DNA of 61,062 bases from Flavobacterium sp. (GTDB lineage: Bacteria; Bacteroidota; Bacteroidia; Flavobacteriales; Flavobacteriaceae), in the NCBI GenBank assembly GCA_016718345.1, contig JADKDN010000015.1:1-61062 (forward strand). The letters run 5' to 3'. The position numbers and the translations under genes are program-made. Shown piece by piece: positions 46,508 to 56,778 of this stretch. Under the pieces are notes generated by a model. That model was not told the origin of the DNA, ran no database searches, and worked only from the letters and a program-made list of their open reading frames with translations. The stretch's first letter is position 1. Every line of letters begins with the position of its first letter.

Positions 46508-46903
46508 TAACTGTTTCAAAGAAATAATAATACTGCTTTAATTGAAACTTTTATAGTTATTGTTTTTGAAAAATAGTCGTCTCAACTATCTCAATACAAG
46601 AGATTAAAAATCAATATCTTAGGTAAATCACAGTCAAAGAGATACGAATACTCTCTGATTTATAGAAATTTATCAACACGAAAACGTTTTCGCTGAGTGA
46701 ACGCGGTATTTTATGTTGAACTGTAAATGTTTTTAGTTTAAATTTATATTCCCCAAATCATCAAAAGCATAAAAAAACAACTCATTTTTTTCGATAAATA
46801 AAAAAAGATTGTTTTTTGCAAAAAGAGATGCCAAGTTCACAAATTTGATTGCATCTTTCCCAAAATTATTTACAAATCGATATTACTTAAAAAATATAGC
46901 ATT
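46508..46903. other. Gene-free stretch upstream of the giant surface protein
   Basis: About 400 AT-rich bases with no convincing coding frame on either strand. It contains a perfect 14-base palindrome (listed separately) and A/T-rich tracts near 46770-46830. I see no clear TAnnTTTG element at the expected distance from ATG 46904. It is presumably the control region of that gene. Confidence 0.5.
46679..46692. promoter_or_regulatory. Perfect palindrome, possible operator
   Basis: CGAAAACGTTTTCG is a 14-base perfect palindrome with an AACGTT centre, the form of many LacI/GalR-family operators. It lies 211 bases upstream of the giant surface-protein start. Confidence 0.4.
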
Positions 46904-49900
46904 ATGGGAAATTTTACTTTAAAGCCTTTTTTAGCTACAAACTTTTGTAGTATACAATATGTTATTGTTGCAGTACTGTTTACTTTTATTGGGTATAGTT
47001 CGTATGGGCAAACCCATTTTGAAAGTGGAGACAGTTGGGGAACAGCGGGTTGGAATGCTTACACAGCTATGACAGAAATGCCTACTGGTTCGGGAAAATA
47101 TGTAATCACCTTAGCAATTCTTTTAATGCAGAAATAGTATAGAGTTTCAAATGGAGGCAACCAATGGTTGAATTGGGCAACCTCAGGAACGAGTGATAAT
47201 AGATTAGGTTCTAATAAATAGGCACTAAGACTTTTTAAGATTTGAATTTCAGCAAAAACGTAAAATACAAGGAAGAGCTAATAATACAGCTTACAGATGT
47301 TTTTAAATCTATTGGATGAAACTTCGAATAACAATTACTTGGTGTTTGAAATACAAGGTGCTTACTACACCGTAAATGCATTTCGAATACACCAACTGCT
47401 GAAACGAATAGTGCAATGGACCACTAAAAACTTTCTGACAAGACCTCAATTGCAAGATGTTTATTAAGTTCGTTCCAACGATGCATTTTACAGCGCCAAC
47501 CAATGGACAAAATTACTGCTGGTTCAAGCCTATTGCGGGTACAATTCCAATGTAATTTACATCAGGTGGCAGTTAAATATCATGTTTTTACTTCAGGATT
47601 AACAAAGGAGTAACTGATGTCAATTGCTGCTTTTTATCCATAAAACTGAAGTTATAATTCAGGTTCAAATTATTCTTATTTTGTTCCTGTAGCAATTATT
47701 GCACCTACCTTAGCGGCTACAACAGCAGTTGATTTAATTGGTGCTTCAGTTGCTAGATCTGGAGGGAATGTAACTTCTGATGGAGGTTCTGCAATTACAG
47801 AGAGGGGTGTTGTATATAGTACCGTTCCCAATCCAACGATTTTAGATTCAAAAGTAACTACCGCAGGAACAACTGGAACATATACCACAAATATGTCTGG
47901 CTTAACGCCTGGAACACTTTATTATGTCAGAGCATACGCTACTAACGCTATCGGAACTTCTTATGGAACACAAACCACTTTTACTACCTTAGCGCCTCCA
48001 ACTCCAACTGCAATTTCATCAGGTTCTACATCGATTGATTTAAATTGGACACGTTGGACTGGCGATAGAGCAGGAGCATCTACAACATACAATGTTATGG
48101 TTGTTCGCTCTTCGGATGCAACATTTACTCAACCAACCAATGGTGTTGGATATGCAGTAAGTTCAACAAATAGGTGGAGATGTAGTAATTTATCACAGCA
48201 ATTGCTCTTCTCTCCCAGATACAGCATTAACAGCCGATATAATTGCTTATTATGCTTTTTATTCTGAAGGTTGGACATATTACTCCAACTCAACTACAAT
48301 TAGTGCCTTTCCTTCGTCATTATCTTTACCTACAGCAACTACTTCAGCTGTGACAGGTTTGGCATGTAGAGATGTTACTTTGAATGGAAACGTCACTTCA
48401 AATGGAAGTGGTGCAATAACCGAAAGAGGATTTGTATATAGCACTTCTGCCAATCCAACTATCTCAAATTCAAAAATAGTTGTTGCAGGTACAACGGGAA
48501 GTTTTAGTTCAGCATTAACTGGATTGACCTCAGGAACAACCTATAACGTGAGGGCTTATGCAATTGACGCCTCTGGTATTGCTTATGGGTCTAACGTTTC
48601 TTTTACCACAAGTACAAGTACTTCAAGTACTAATTTTTATTCTGATCGAATTTATTTTAAAAATGGAACTAATGCTAGTGAAAAATATTATTTGGAAGAC
48701 AATTCCATTCCAATGTCTTGTGCTGCTGAATCTGTTGGCACAGGAACTTGGAACGGAAGATATTTAGGCAGTACTAGTCCAGGTGCAACGCTACAATTAG
48801 GAGGATACTTAATTACCAAAGGAGTGCAAAACGGAACTAACCCCAAAATGAACTACAGAGTATATTTAACCAGTGCTGGACTTAGGGCTATGCCTTTTAC
48901 ACAAGTCACCATGAATTGGGTATCAGATTGTAATGCAGATGGGGTAATTGTCAACACAAGCAATAATGATAAAGTTTGGAATAAGCCATTGTTTAATATG
49001 ATAGTGCCTTCACTTCCTGGAAACTATACTATTGAAGTGTATTATGAAAGAGGTGGTGGAGACTTATTACAAGTCGGCGGTACAGTTTATTTAAGCAATT
49101 GTAATGTAAATTACAAAGCCAATATTGACATTAGAGCTCAAGATATTTTTTCTGATGTGATTTATTATGATAATGGAAGTACACCTGCAAATTACACCGC
49201 TGGTGGCTATGATTCGTGTAGCGCTGCATTAACTGTTCAAAGTGGCTCTTGGGATGGTAAGTATTTAGGGAATTATACTGCAGGTCAGGTGTTAAAAATA
49301 GGAGGAATGGTGCTTTCTATTGACGGAGTAAGCCCTGCTAGTCCAGTTTCAGCAACGGACACCTATTTAAATTATAGAATTTATAAAAATGGGGATGCGA
49401 TACCAAGTTTTACAACAATGAATCTCTCGGAAGTCAGCGGAACAATTTGTGGTGATGCGAATGTGTCCAAATTTGAGCAAGCCACTTTGGCTACCCTTTG
49501 GACAACAACAAGCGTTGGAGGTTCTTACACCATCGAACTGTATTATACAGCAAAATTAAATGACGGAACAGTAATAACTCGAAATAATTCAGGGAATAAT
49601 TATAAAGCGACATTTACAATTGTTGTAGGAAGTACCCCAGTAGGCGATAGAGACCCTAATGATGGGAATTATACTCCTAACAACGCAAATACTAGTGGAA
49701 TTTTTGAGTCGTATATGGGTGTTTTAGTTAAAGATTCGGGAGGAACACCTATTTCTGGTTTAAACAGGGTATTTAATATGGATGGTGCAATAGGAAGTAC
49801 TAATAGTACGAGCTTTGACTTTGGTATACAAGATCCAGGGTTAAGTTTTAATGTAGGAACTGAGGTTAAAGTTTTCACTAAAGGAACTCATAAAGTTTGT

Positions 49901-52111
49901 GGTTGTAGTAGTTGGAATTATGTTTACAACTCAACAACAGTTTCAAATCCTGTAGAATCGGATTTTCCTTACCAGCACCTGGATCGCTTTTTACAGCTAC
50001 AACTAATGGAAAGTTTTTACTTCTTAATTCCTCTTCAACTATTAACGGAAATCAACCATTTAATGTTTCTTATTTTCCAGCTCCATTAGTGAATGCTTCA
50101 GGATCGACCTCTAGCGGAACTTACAACGGAAGCCTAGGAACAAATATTACTAAGTTTAAGGACTACACAGATGCATCAAGTATTGTTACCAGTATAAACA
50201 ATCCTGTACAAGGGGTTTTGTGTCCCACATGTTCAGGGCCTTATAAGGTAGCTATTGCTATGTTGGCATGGGTTAGTACAACTAACAATTGTAACGATCC
50301 TTCAAGTTTTATTTATCATAGAGATATTAATAAAAATAAAGTATCGGATGATCTTGTAGTTCTTAATCCTGCTCACAATGATGCACCATCTTCAGTAACA
50401 GGAAGTGCTTTCAAGAACAGTTTGCCTGGCACTAGTTTATTTTATGTGTCAAGGGTAACCATTGGAGCTTCTGATGGATTAAAACGATGGAATGGAACGA
50501 CTTGGCAAAAATTTGTAAATCCAGTTTGGGTTGATAGTACTCCTCCAACCTTTAAAAATGATGTGTTGATGGATACAGACTATTCTACAACAGGAGGCGG
50601 AGGTAATATTCAATGTAATGATATTACTGTTAATACTGGAGTAGTTGTAACTATAGAAGAAGGTGGATATATTGAAGCCTTAAACACGGTAACCACATTA
50701 GGTACGGGCAAAATTATAGTTAAAAACACTGGAAACTTAGTACAAAGATGTGACGAAAAACCATCTACAGCTTACATAGAGCATAAGAAAACAACAGGTA
50801 ATAAAAGAAAGTGGGATTATGTATACTGGGGAACACCCATTGTTCAGAATATGTTGAGTTCAAAACCTTCTCCTTTCGATATCGGATATTGGAGACAATC
50901 AGGACCGGGAGGCGGCTGGAGAACTTTAACAGCTGGAGATATGCAAGTGGGAAAAGGATTTATATTGCGAGTGGGAAATTCGTCTCCATGGAATGATGGT
51001 ACTCCAGGCTATCCAACAGAATGGCAAATTAATGGAACCGCTAATAATGGAATTTTTTCTATTCCTGTAATACAAGAGAATTATGCTACAAATCCAACTA
51101 ATTATAATAATGGAGCTTTATTGGCTAATCCATATCCCTGTGCAGTTGATGGTAAAAAGTTCTTGGAAGATCCAAACAATTTAAATCTTGAAGGGTCCTT
51201 ATTCTTTTGGACATCTGCTACACAATATCCTGGAACTGGGGCGTATCAAGATCCTGATTATGCAGTGTGGAATCTTACTGGTTCAACAATTACCGCAAAC
51301 GGACAAACACCTTCTGACGGCACAATACCTTCAGGACAAGGCTTCTTGTGAGGGTTAAAGACTAATGGAACAGCCGTTTTCAAAAGATTATATGCGTTCA
51401 ACAAATCGGAACACCATGTTTTTTAGAAAATCTGCTGTAGATCGTTATTGGATTAATCTTACTGATGGAGTTAGTCAGAGCAGTCAAATTTTGATAGGAC
51501 ATCTTGAAGGAGCAACCAATGATATGGACAGAATGTATGATGCACGCAAAATGGGTGAAACCACAATCGAATTGTATTCTTTGAATAAGAAAGATAGATT
51601 AACAATTAATGGAAGAGCTCCGTTTGATTCATCAGATGAAATTTCACTTGGAGTGAAGAAATCAGTCAATGGACCGCAAGTTTTAACACTTACATTGACA
51701 AACAAAGAAGGAATTTTTGCTGGTGGAACACCAATCTATTTGTATGATAAAAAACAAAATTATTATCATAATCTTCAAACAGGGTCGTACACTTTTGCAA
51801 TGTCACCTCACGAAGAAAACAATAGATTTACTATTATATACGAGCAAAATGCAAACAAAATGTTAGGAACTAATGATTTTGATAATACAAGTGCTACAGC
51901 TTATATTAAAGATCAAAAACTAAATATTGCAGCCAATGAAGGTTTAAAAAAGGTTACAATTTATGACGTTTCTGGTAGAGTAGTAGTTGGCTTTAATGCT
52001 ATTAAATTTGAGAAGACATTTACATCAGATTTCAATTATTCTAAAGGAGTTTATATCGCTAAAATTGTTTTAGAAAACGGAAAAGTAGTTTCACAAAAGA
52101 TTATGAATTAG
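46904..52111 (+). CDS. Giant T9SS-secreted surface protein (type C sorting domain), multiply frameshifted
   Basis: Reconstructed length is about 1,730 residues. ATG 46904 opens a signal peptide (VIVAVLFTFIGYSSYG, cleavage before QTHFESG). An N-terminal part (47100-47680) is badly broken, with fragments such as NGGNQWLNWATSGTSDNRLG and RSNDAFYSANQWTK. Two fibronectin-III-like units (about 47713-47990 and 48330-48610) share GNVTS...SAITERG.VYST and LTPGTLYYVRAYATNA-type sequence. A tandem pair of ~165-residue domains follows (48635-49627). The region 50800-51350 resembles the spans that precede sorting domains. The C-terminus (51365-52111) has VSQSSQILIGHLEGATNDMD, then VTIYDVSGRVV and SKGVYIAKIVLENGKVVSQK, fitting a T9SS type C sorting region. 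The gene is frameshifted near 47130-47680, 48170-48300, 49950 and 51350. A surface adhesin role is inferred. Confidence 0.75.
48635..49627 (+). repeat. Tandem pair of unrecognised ~165-residue domains in the surface protein
   Basis: Unit 1 (from about 48635) reads FYSDRIYFKNGT, SCAAESVGTGTWNGRYLG, ATLQLGGYLITKGV and MNYRVYLTSAGLRA. Unit 2 (from about 49148) reads IFSDVIYYDNGS, SCSAALTVQSGSWDGKYLG, QVLKIGGMVLSIDGV and LNYRIYKNGDAIPS. The order of motifs is the same and both end in SYTIELYYTAK-like strands. I do not recognise the family. Confidence 0.65.
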
Positions 52112-52138
52112 TAGAATATTTCAATTAATTATTTTTCT

Positions 52139-52167
52139 AAATCCGCAGTAATGCGGATTTTGTTTTT
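52139..52167 (+). terminator. Rho-independent terminator of the surface protein gene
   Basis: AAATCCGCA (52139-52147) pairs with TGCGGATTT (52152-52160) around GTAA, followed by TGTTTTTT. Confidence 0.85.
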
Positions 52168-52198
52168 TAATCCTATTTTTGCATCAAGAAAAACAGCC

Positions 52199-52854
52199 AT
52201 GAGTACTACCACCGATTTGATATCCAAAACAATTTTTTTTGTAAAACAGCAATTGAAAGATTCGGAAGGAGGTCATGATTGGTTTCATATTGAACGAGTA
52301 TATAAAAATGCACTTTTAATTTCTAAAGACGAAGTTTGTAATGAAATAGTAGTCCAATTAGGGGCTTTACTTCACGATATTGCGGATAGTAAATTTCATA
52401 ATGGAGACAGAAACTGTTAGATAAAAGTAGCTCGTGATTTTTAGAAGCAGAAAATGTTTCAGAAGAGATAATTACTCACGTCATAAAAATCATCGAAAAC
52501 ATTTCGTATAAAGGAGGAAACTTTACTAAATCATTTCATTCTAAAGAGTTAGATATTGTTCAGGATGCCGATAGATTAGATGCTATTGGAGCCATAGGAA
52601 TAGCCCGAACTTTTAATTACGGCGGATTTAAGAACCGACCTTTATATAACCCTGCAATTGCTCCAAATCTCCGAATGACTAAGGAAGAATATAAAAATTC
52701 GGAAGCACCTACCCTCAATCATTTTTACGAAAAGCTTTTACTTTTGAAAGATAAAATGAATACTGAAACAGCTAAGCAAATAGCCAAAGAAAGACATCGT
52801 TTTATGGAAGTATTCTTGTCTCAGTTTTATGCTGAATGGGAAGGAGAAAAATAA
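52199..52854 (+). CDS. HD-domain phosphohydrolase-like protein (frameshifted)
   Basis: Metal-dependent HD superfamily member. ATG 52199 opens MSTTTDLISKTIFFVKQQL. GGHDWFHIERVYKNALLI supplies the first His pair, and LGALLHDIADSKFHNGD carries the HD motif. The frame breaks near 52415-52445 (an extra A in GACAGAAAC), after which the protein continues KVARDFLEAENVSEEIITHV, QDADRLDAIGAIGIARTFNY and ends FLSQFYAEWEGEK. About 218 residues when restored. Similar YedJ/YpgQ-type proteins hydrolyse nucleotides, but the substrate here is unknown. Confidence 0.8.
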
Positions 52855-52881
52855 AAAGCGTTGATTTTACAGAACTATTGT

Positions 52882-53664
52882 TTATTTCCCAACAAAAGCA
52901 GCTTTCCTTTTCTCTAAAAAAGCAGACGTTCCTTCTTTAAAATCTTCGGTACCAAAACATTGACCAAATAGTTCTATTTCGGTTGTATAGCCATTTATAC
53001 CATCTTCATAATTAGCATTTACAGCTTTTATAGCTTGACCAATTGCAATAGGAGAGTTCTTACTAATTCTTTGGGCTATTCCTTTACAAAAATCTAAGAG
53101 TTCATTTTGAGGGACAACATGGTTTACTAAGCCAGCTCTAAACGCCTCATCTGCAGGAATCATTCCAGCAGTCATAATTATTTCCATAGCACGTCCTTTT
53201 CCAATAAGTTGAGGTAGGCGTTGAGTGCCTCCATAACCCGGAATTAAACCCAATGAAACTTCTGGCAAGCCCATTTTAGCATTATCTGATGCTACTCTAA
53301 AATGACAAGACATTGCTAACTCCAAACCGCCTCCAAGTGCGAATCCGTTTACTGCGGCGATTACTGGTTTTGTCAAATTTTCGATACAATCAAATAGAAG
53401 TTCTTGACCTTCTTTAGCCAATTTGGCTCCTTCGGTAATTGAGAAATTAGCAAATTCTGCAATATCTGCACCTGCAACAAAAGCCTTTTCACCTGCACCT
53501 GTAATTATTATTACTCTTACTGTAGTATCTTTTTCAAGTGTTTGAATAGCTTGATGCAATTCTTGAATGGTTTCTTTGTTTAAAGCATTCAATTTAGTTG
53601 GTCTATTTATGGTAATGGTTGCAATGGCATTTTCTGTAGCAATTAAAATATTTTGGTAGTCCAT
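52882..53664 (-). CDS. Enoyl-CoA hydratase/crotonase family protein
   Basis: 260 residues, intact. The oxyanion-hole segments are AFVAGADIAEFANF and AAVNGFALGGGLELAMSCH. The active-site Glu lies in LPEVSLGLIPGYGGTQRLP. It fits short-chain enoyl-CoA hydratase (3-hydroxybutyryl-CoA dehydratase type) of fatty acid or amino acid degradation. It follows the histidine kinase gene by nine bases on the same strand. Confidence 0.9.
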   Translation of the reverse strand: MDYQNILIATENAIATITINRPTKLNALNKETIQELHQAIQTLEKDTTVRVIIITGAGEKAFVAGADIAEFANFSITEGAKLAKEGQELLFDCIENLTKPVIAAVNGFALGGGLELAMSCHFRVASDNAKMGLPEVSLGLIPGYGGTQRLPQLIGKGRAMEIIMTAGMIPADEAFRAGLVNHVVPQNELLDFCKGIAQRISKNSPIAIGQAIKAVNANYEDGINGYTTEIELFGQCFGTEDFKEGTSAFLEKRKAAFVGK

Positions 53665-53673
53665 GGTCTTTAT

Positions 53674-55146
53674 TTATGAGTTAATTATTGGGAGAGAAAC
53701 CGTGAAAGTAGTTCCTTTTCCATATTTAGTTTCAAATGTAATAGTTCCTTTATAATTTTCTATAATGTTTTTGATGATTCCTAACCCAAGCCCCATCCCA
53801 CTGTTTTTTGTGGTAAATTTTGGTTCAAAAATTCTATCAATATTATGTTCTTCGATACCAATACCATTGTCTTTTACCAAGATTAGTACATTGTTTTCAT
53901 CTCTTTGTACGGTCACTAAAATGGATTTTATTTTTTGTTCTAATGGTATCGATTGTATCGCATTTTTTACCAAATTGGTAATAATTCGGATTAATTGTGT
54001 TCGATCCATTTTGGAGATAATTTCTTCTTCCATGCTTTCAAAAACAATATAATCTTCATTAAAAATATCCAAAGCCAACTCAACTACTTCCACTACATTC
54101 AACGTTTCGTTCTGTTGTGCAGGCATGGATGCAAAGTTAGAAAATGCTGACGCCACAGAACTCATCGTGTCAATTTGTTGAATTAAAGTTTCAGAATAGT
54201 CTTTCAGTTTTTGTTTTAATTCAGGGTCATTAGCATCGAATTTTCTTTGAAAACTTTGCACCGTTAAGCGCATGGGCGTCAGCGGATTTTTAATTTCGTG
54301 TGCCACCTGTTTTGCCATTTCGCGCCAAGCCTCCTCACGTTCACTTTGTGCCAATTTTGTTGCACTCAGTTCGAGTTCATCCACCATACTGTTGTAGGCT
54401 TTAATCAGTAAATTAATTTCTTTACTGTTGGCCTCCAAAACAATTTTTTCGTTTTTCTGTTCCAAACTTGTTTCACTCAATTTATCGGAAATCGTTTTTA
54501 AGGATTGGGTGATATAAGTCGAAAGAAAATAGGCTAAAGCAAAAGCAATAACCAACATAAACGAATACACTTGTCCTAACCGAATTAAGAAACTTTGTAA
54601 TTCTTTGTCATAAAAACCGTCGTCTTCTACATAGGGTAAATTCAAAATCCCAAGAGGTTTGAATTTTTCATCTTTAATTTGACTGTAAGAGGAGCGATTT
54701 TTCACTCCGTCAATATTTTTAATATCTACATATCTTTTTTCGATTGAAGATTGAACTAGTTTCAGAATGTACTTTGGAATGGGTGGCGAGACACTGTCAA
54801 TAGAAAATGAGGCTTTGGATGATTTCAGCAACTTTCCATTAAGGCTATAAATATTGATTTCTAAATTGTGAATTTGTGCCAATTCATGTATTTTATCTTT
54901 AAAAATAAAAGGTAAATTATTTGAAGTTAAAGGATAGGTTGTGGTAGAAAGCACATAATTAATATGCTCTTTTATAGCCGTTTCCTTCCGTTCTAATCGT
55001 TCTTGATGGTATTCTTTGGCTTCGTTTTTAAATTGAATAATTGAAATTGAAGCCATTAAGAGTGAGGCAATCAAAATCAACACAATCATCGAAAGGAAAA
55101 TCCTAATTCGAAGCGAAAGCATTGACATTTTGAACCCTTTTAGCAT
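53674..55146 (-). CDS. Membrane sensor histidine kinase (NtrY-like)
   Basis: 490 residues. The first membrane helix is FLSMIVLILIASLLMASISI and the second is YSFMLVIAFALAYFLSTYI (about 194-212). They frame a periplasmic sensor region of ~150 residues. A HAMP-like segment follows. The phosphoacceptor is His283 in QVAHEIKNPLTPMRL. The ATP-binding lid has LVKNAIQSIP, VKDNGIGIEEH and GMGLGLGIIKNII. No response regulator is adjacent. The gene begins two bases after hemJ and may be co-transcribed with hemH-hemJ. The signal is unknown. Confidence 0.88.
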   Translation of the reverse strand: MLKGFKMSMLSLRIRIFLSMIVLILIASLLMASISIIQFKNEAKEYHQERLERKETAIKEHINYVLSTTTYPLTSNNLPFIFKDKIHELAQIHNLEINIYSLNGKLLKSSKASFSIDSVSPPIPKYILKLVQSSIEKRYVDIKNIDGVKNRSSYSQIKDEKFKPLGILNLPYVEDDGFYDKELQSFLIRLGQVYSFMLVIAFALAYFLSTYITQSLKTISDKLSETSLEQKNEKIVLEANSKEINLLIKAYNSMVDELELSATKLAQSEREEAWREMAKQVAHEIKNPLTPMRLTVQSFQRKFDANDPELKQKLKDYSETLIQQIDTMSSVASAFSNFASMPAQQNETLNVVEVVELALDIFNEDYIVFESMEEEIISKMDRTQLIRIITNLVKNAIQSIPLEQKIKSILVTVQRDENNVLILVKDNGIGIEEHNIDRIFEPKFTTKNSGMGLGLGIIKNIIENYKGTITFETKYGKGTTFTVSLPIINS

Positions 55147-55148
55147 AA

Positions 55149-55694
55149 TTATGATTTGTTATTCTCGCGAATTTTTTTGTAAAACCGAAATCCAAGCATT
55201 AGTAAAACCGAAAATAAAATGATTCCAACAACACCATAAATCCAGTTGATAGCATTTTTTAAGATGACCAAAAACACAACGGCAAACAAAATAATCGTTG
55301 CGCCTTCGTTCCATAGACGCATAAAGTTGGAAGAATATTTCACGGAGTCTTTTTGCAATTCAGAATAAATTTGCTGGCATTTTAACTGGTATCCAATGAG
55401 CAAAACTACAAATCCTAATTTCACATGCATCCAAGGCATTTGTAACCAAACAGGCATTAAATACAATAGCCAAATTGCAAATACTATTGCTAAAACAGCA
55501 CTAGGCCAAGTAATAATATACCACAAGCGATAGGTCATTATTTTGTATTGTTTTTGAAGGATTTCTTTTTCTGGCGATGGTTTTTCGGAAGCTTCAATTT
55601 GGTATACAAACAAACGAACAATATAGAATAACCCAGCAAACCAAGTGATTACAAAGATTAAATGTAAAGATTTTATGTAGTTGTAGAGTTCCAT
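55149..55694 (-). CDS. hemJ: CopD-family membrane protein, likely protoporphyrinogen oxidase HemJ
   Basis: 181 residues with four or five helices. The N-terminal LHLIFVITWFAGLFYIVRLF matches the HemJ signature (His and Arg in the first helices), and WMHVKLGFVVLLIGYQLKC carries the conserved His/Lys of helix 3. HemJ oxidises protoporphyrinogen IX to protoporphyrin IX, the substrate of ferrochelatase, whose gene ends one base upstream. The context makes HemJ more likely than a copper-handling CopD protein. Confidence 0.78.
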   Translation of the reverse strand: MELYNYIKSLHLIFVITWFAGLFYIVRLFVYQIEASEKPSPEKEILQKQYKIMTYRLWYIITWPSAVLAIVFAIWLLYLMPVWLQMPWMHVKLGFVVLLIGYQLKCQQIYSELQKDSVKYSSNFMRLWNEGATIILFAVVFLVILKNAINWIYGVVGIILFSVLLMLGFRFYKKIRENNKS

Positions 55695-56708
55695 TTATTT
55701 CTTCCAATTCTTAATCCAATTTGCTACAACGCCACACCATTCATCTTCGTCATTCATACATGGAACGGCCATGAATGCTGAACCGCCATGATGTAAAAAT
55801 TGTTCGTTGGCTTCCATAGCAATTTCTTCCAAAGTTTCTAAACAATCCGATACGAAAGCTGGAGTTACTACCGCTAATTTCTTAATTCCTTGTTTCGGCA
55901 TTTTGTTGATTTCCACATCGGTATACGGTGTCAGCCATTTGTCTCCAGCTAATCGCGATTGAAAAGTCTGGCTGTATTTTCCCTCGGGAATTCCAAGTAA
56001 TTTCACGACTTGTTTTGTAGTTTCATAACACTGATGACGGTAGCAAAACTCGTGCGCAGGAGATGGTGTATTACAACAAGAGCCGTCTATTTTACAATGC
56101 GATTTAGTAATGTCCGTTTTACGAATATGACGTTTTGGAATTCCATGATAGGAGAATAACAAATGATCATAGTCAAATCCAGTTAAATGTTTTTTTATCG
56201 AATTGGCTAGTGCCTGAATATAATCGGGTTTGTTATAAAAGGCAGGTACATTAGTAAACCTCATTTCCGGAAAATACTTCTGACGCAATTCTTCAGCCAA
56301 AACTACAATTGTCGTTGTCGATGCCATGGCATGTTGGGGATATAAAGGCAAAAGCATTACTTCGGTTACGCCTTTGTCTTTTAGTTCTTGTAGCCCTTTT
56401 TGAATAGTTATCGTACCATATCGCATCGCTAAAGCGACAGGAATATCGACTAATTTTTGGACTTTTTGATGCATTTTTTTCGAAATCACAATCAAAGGAG
56501 AACCTTCGCTGGTCCAAATTCTAGCATAGGCTTCAGCTGATTTTTTTGGTCTTGTTTGTAAAATAATGCCTCGAACCAACAAAGCGCGCAATAAAAACGG
56601 AACGTCAATGACGTATTTATCCATTAAAAATTCATCTAAGTAAGGTTTTACATCTTTTGGCGTTGGACTTTCTGGCGACCCCAGATTTACTAATAATACT
56701 CCTTTCAT
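55695..56708 (-). CDS. hemH: Ferrochelatase
   Basis: 337 residues, intact. Inserts Fe2+ into protoporphyrin IX. The active-site His188 is in LLFSYHGIPKRHI, and the acidic residue pair lies in SDCLETLEEIAME (Glu291, Glu294/295). The N-terminus has GVLLVNLGSPESPTPKDVKP. A cysteine group (HCKIDGSCC, FCYRHQCYE) could hold a [2Fe-2S] cluster, as in some ferrochelatases. First gene of the minus-strand group hemH-hemJ-kinase-crotonase. Confidence 0.95.
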   Translation of the reverse strand: MKGVLLVNLGSPESPTPKDVKPYLDEFLMDKYVIDVPFLLRALLVRGIILQTRPKKSAEAYARIWTSEGSPLIVISKKMHQKVQKLVDIPVALAMRYGTITIQKGLQELKDKGVTEVMLLPLYPQHAMASTTTIVVLAEELRQKYFPEMRFTNVPAFYNKPDYIQALANSIKKHLTGFDYDHLLFSYHGIPKRHIRKTDITKSHCKIDGSCCNTPSPAHEFCYRHQCYETTKQVVKLLGIPEGKYSQTFQSRLAGDKWLTPYTDVEINKMPKQGIKKLAVVTPAFVSDCLETLEEIAMEANEQFLHHGGSAFMAVPCMNDEDEWCGVVANWIKNWKK

Positions 56709-56778
56709 TGTTTTAATTTTTATAAAAGTAATTAAACTTACTCTATTTGTTGTTCTCTAAATTTAACGAATCAACAGT

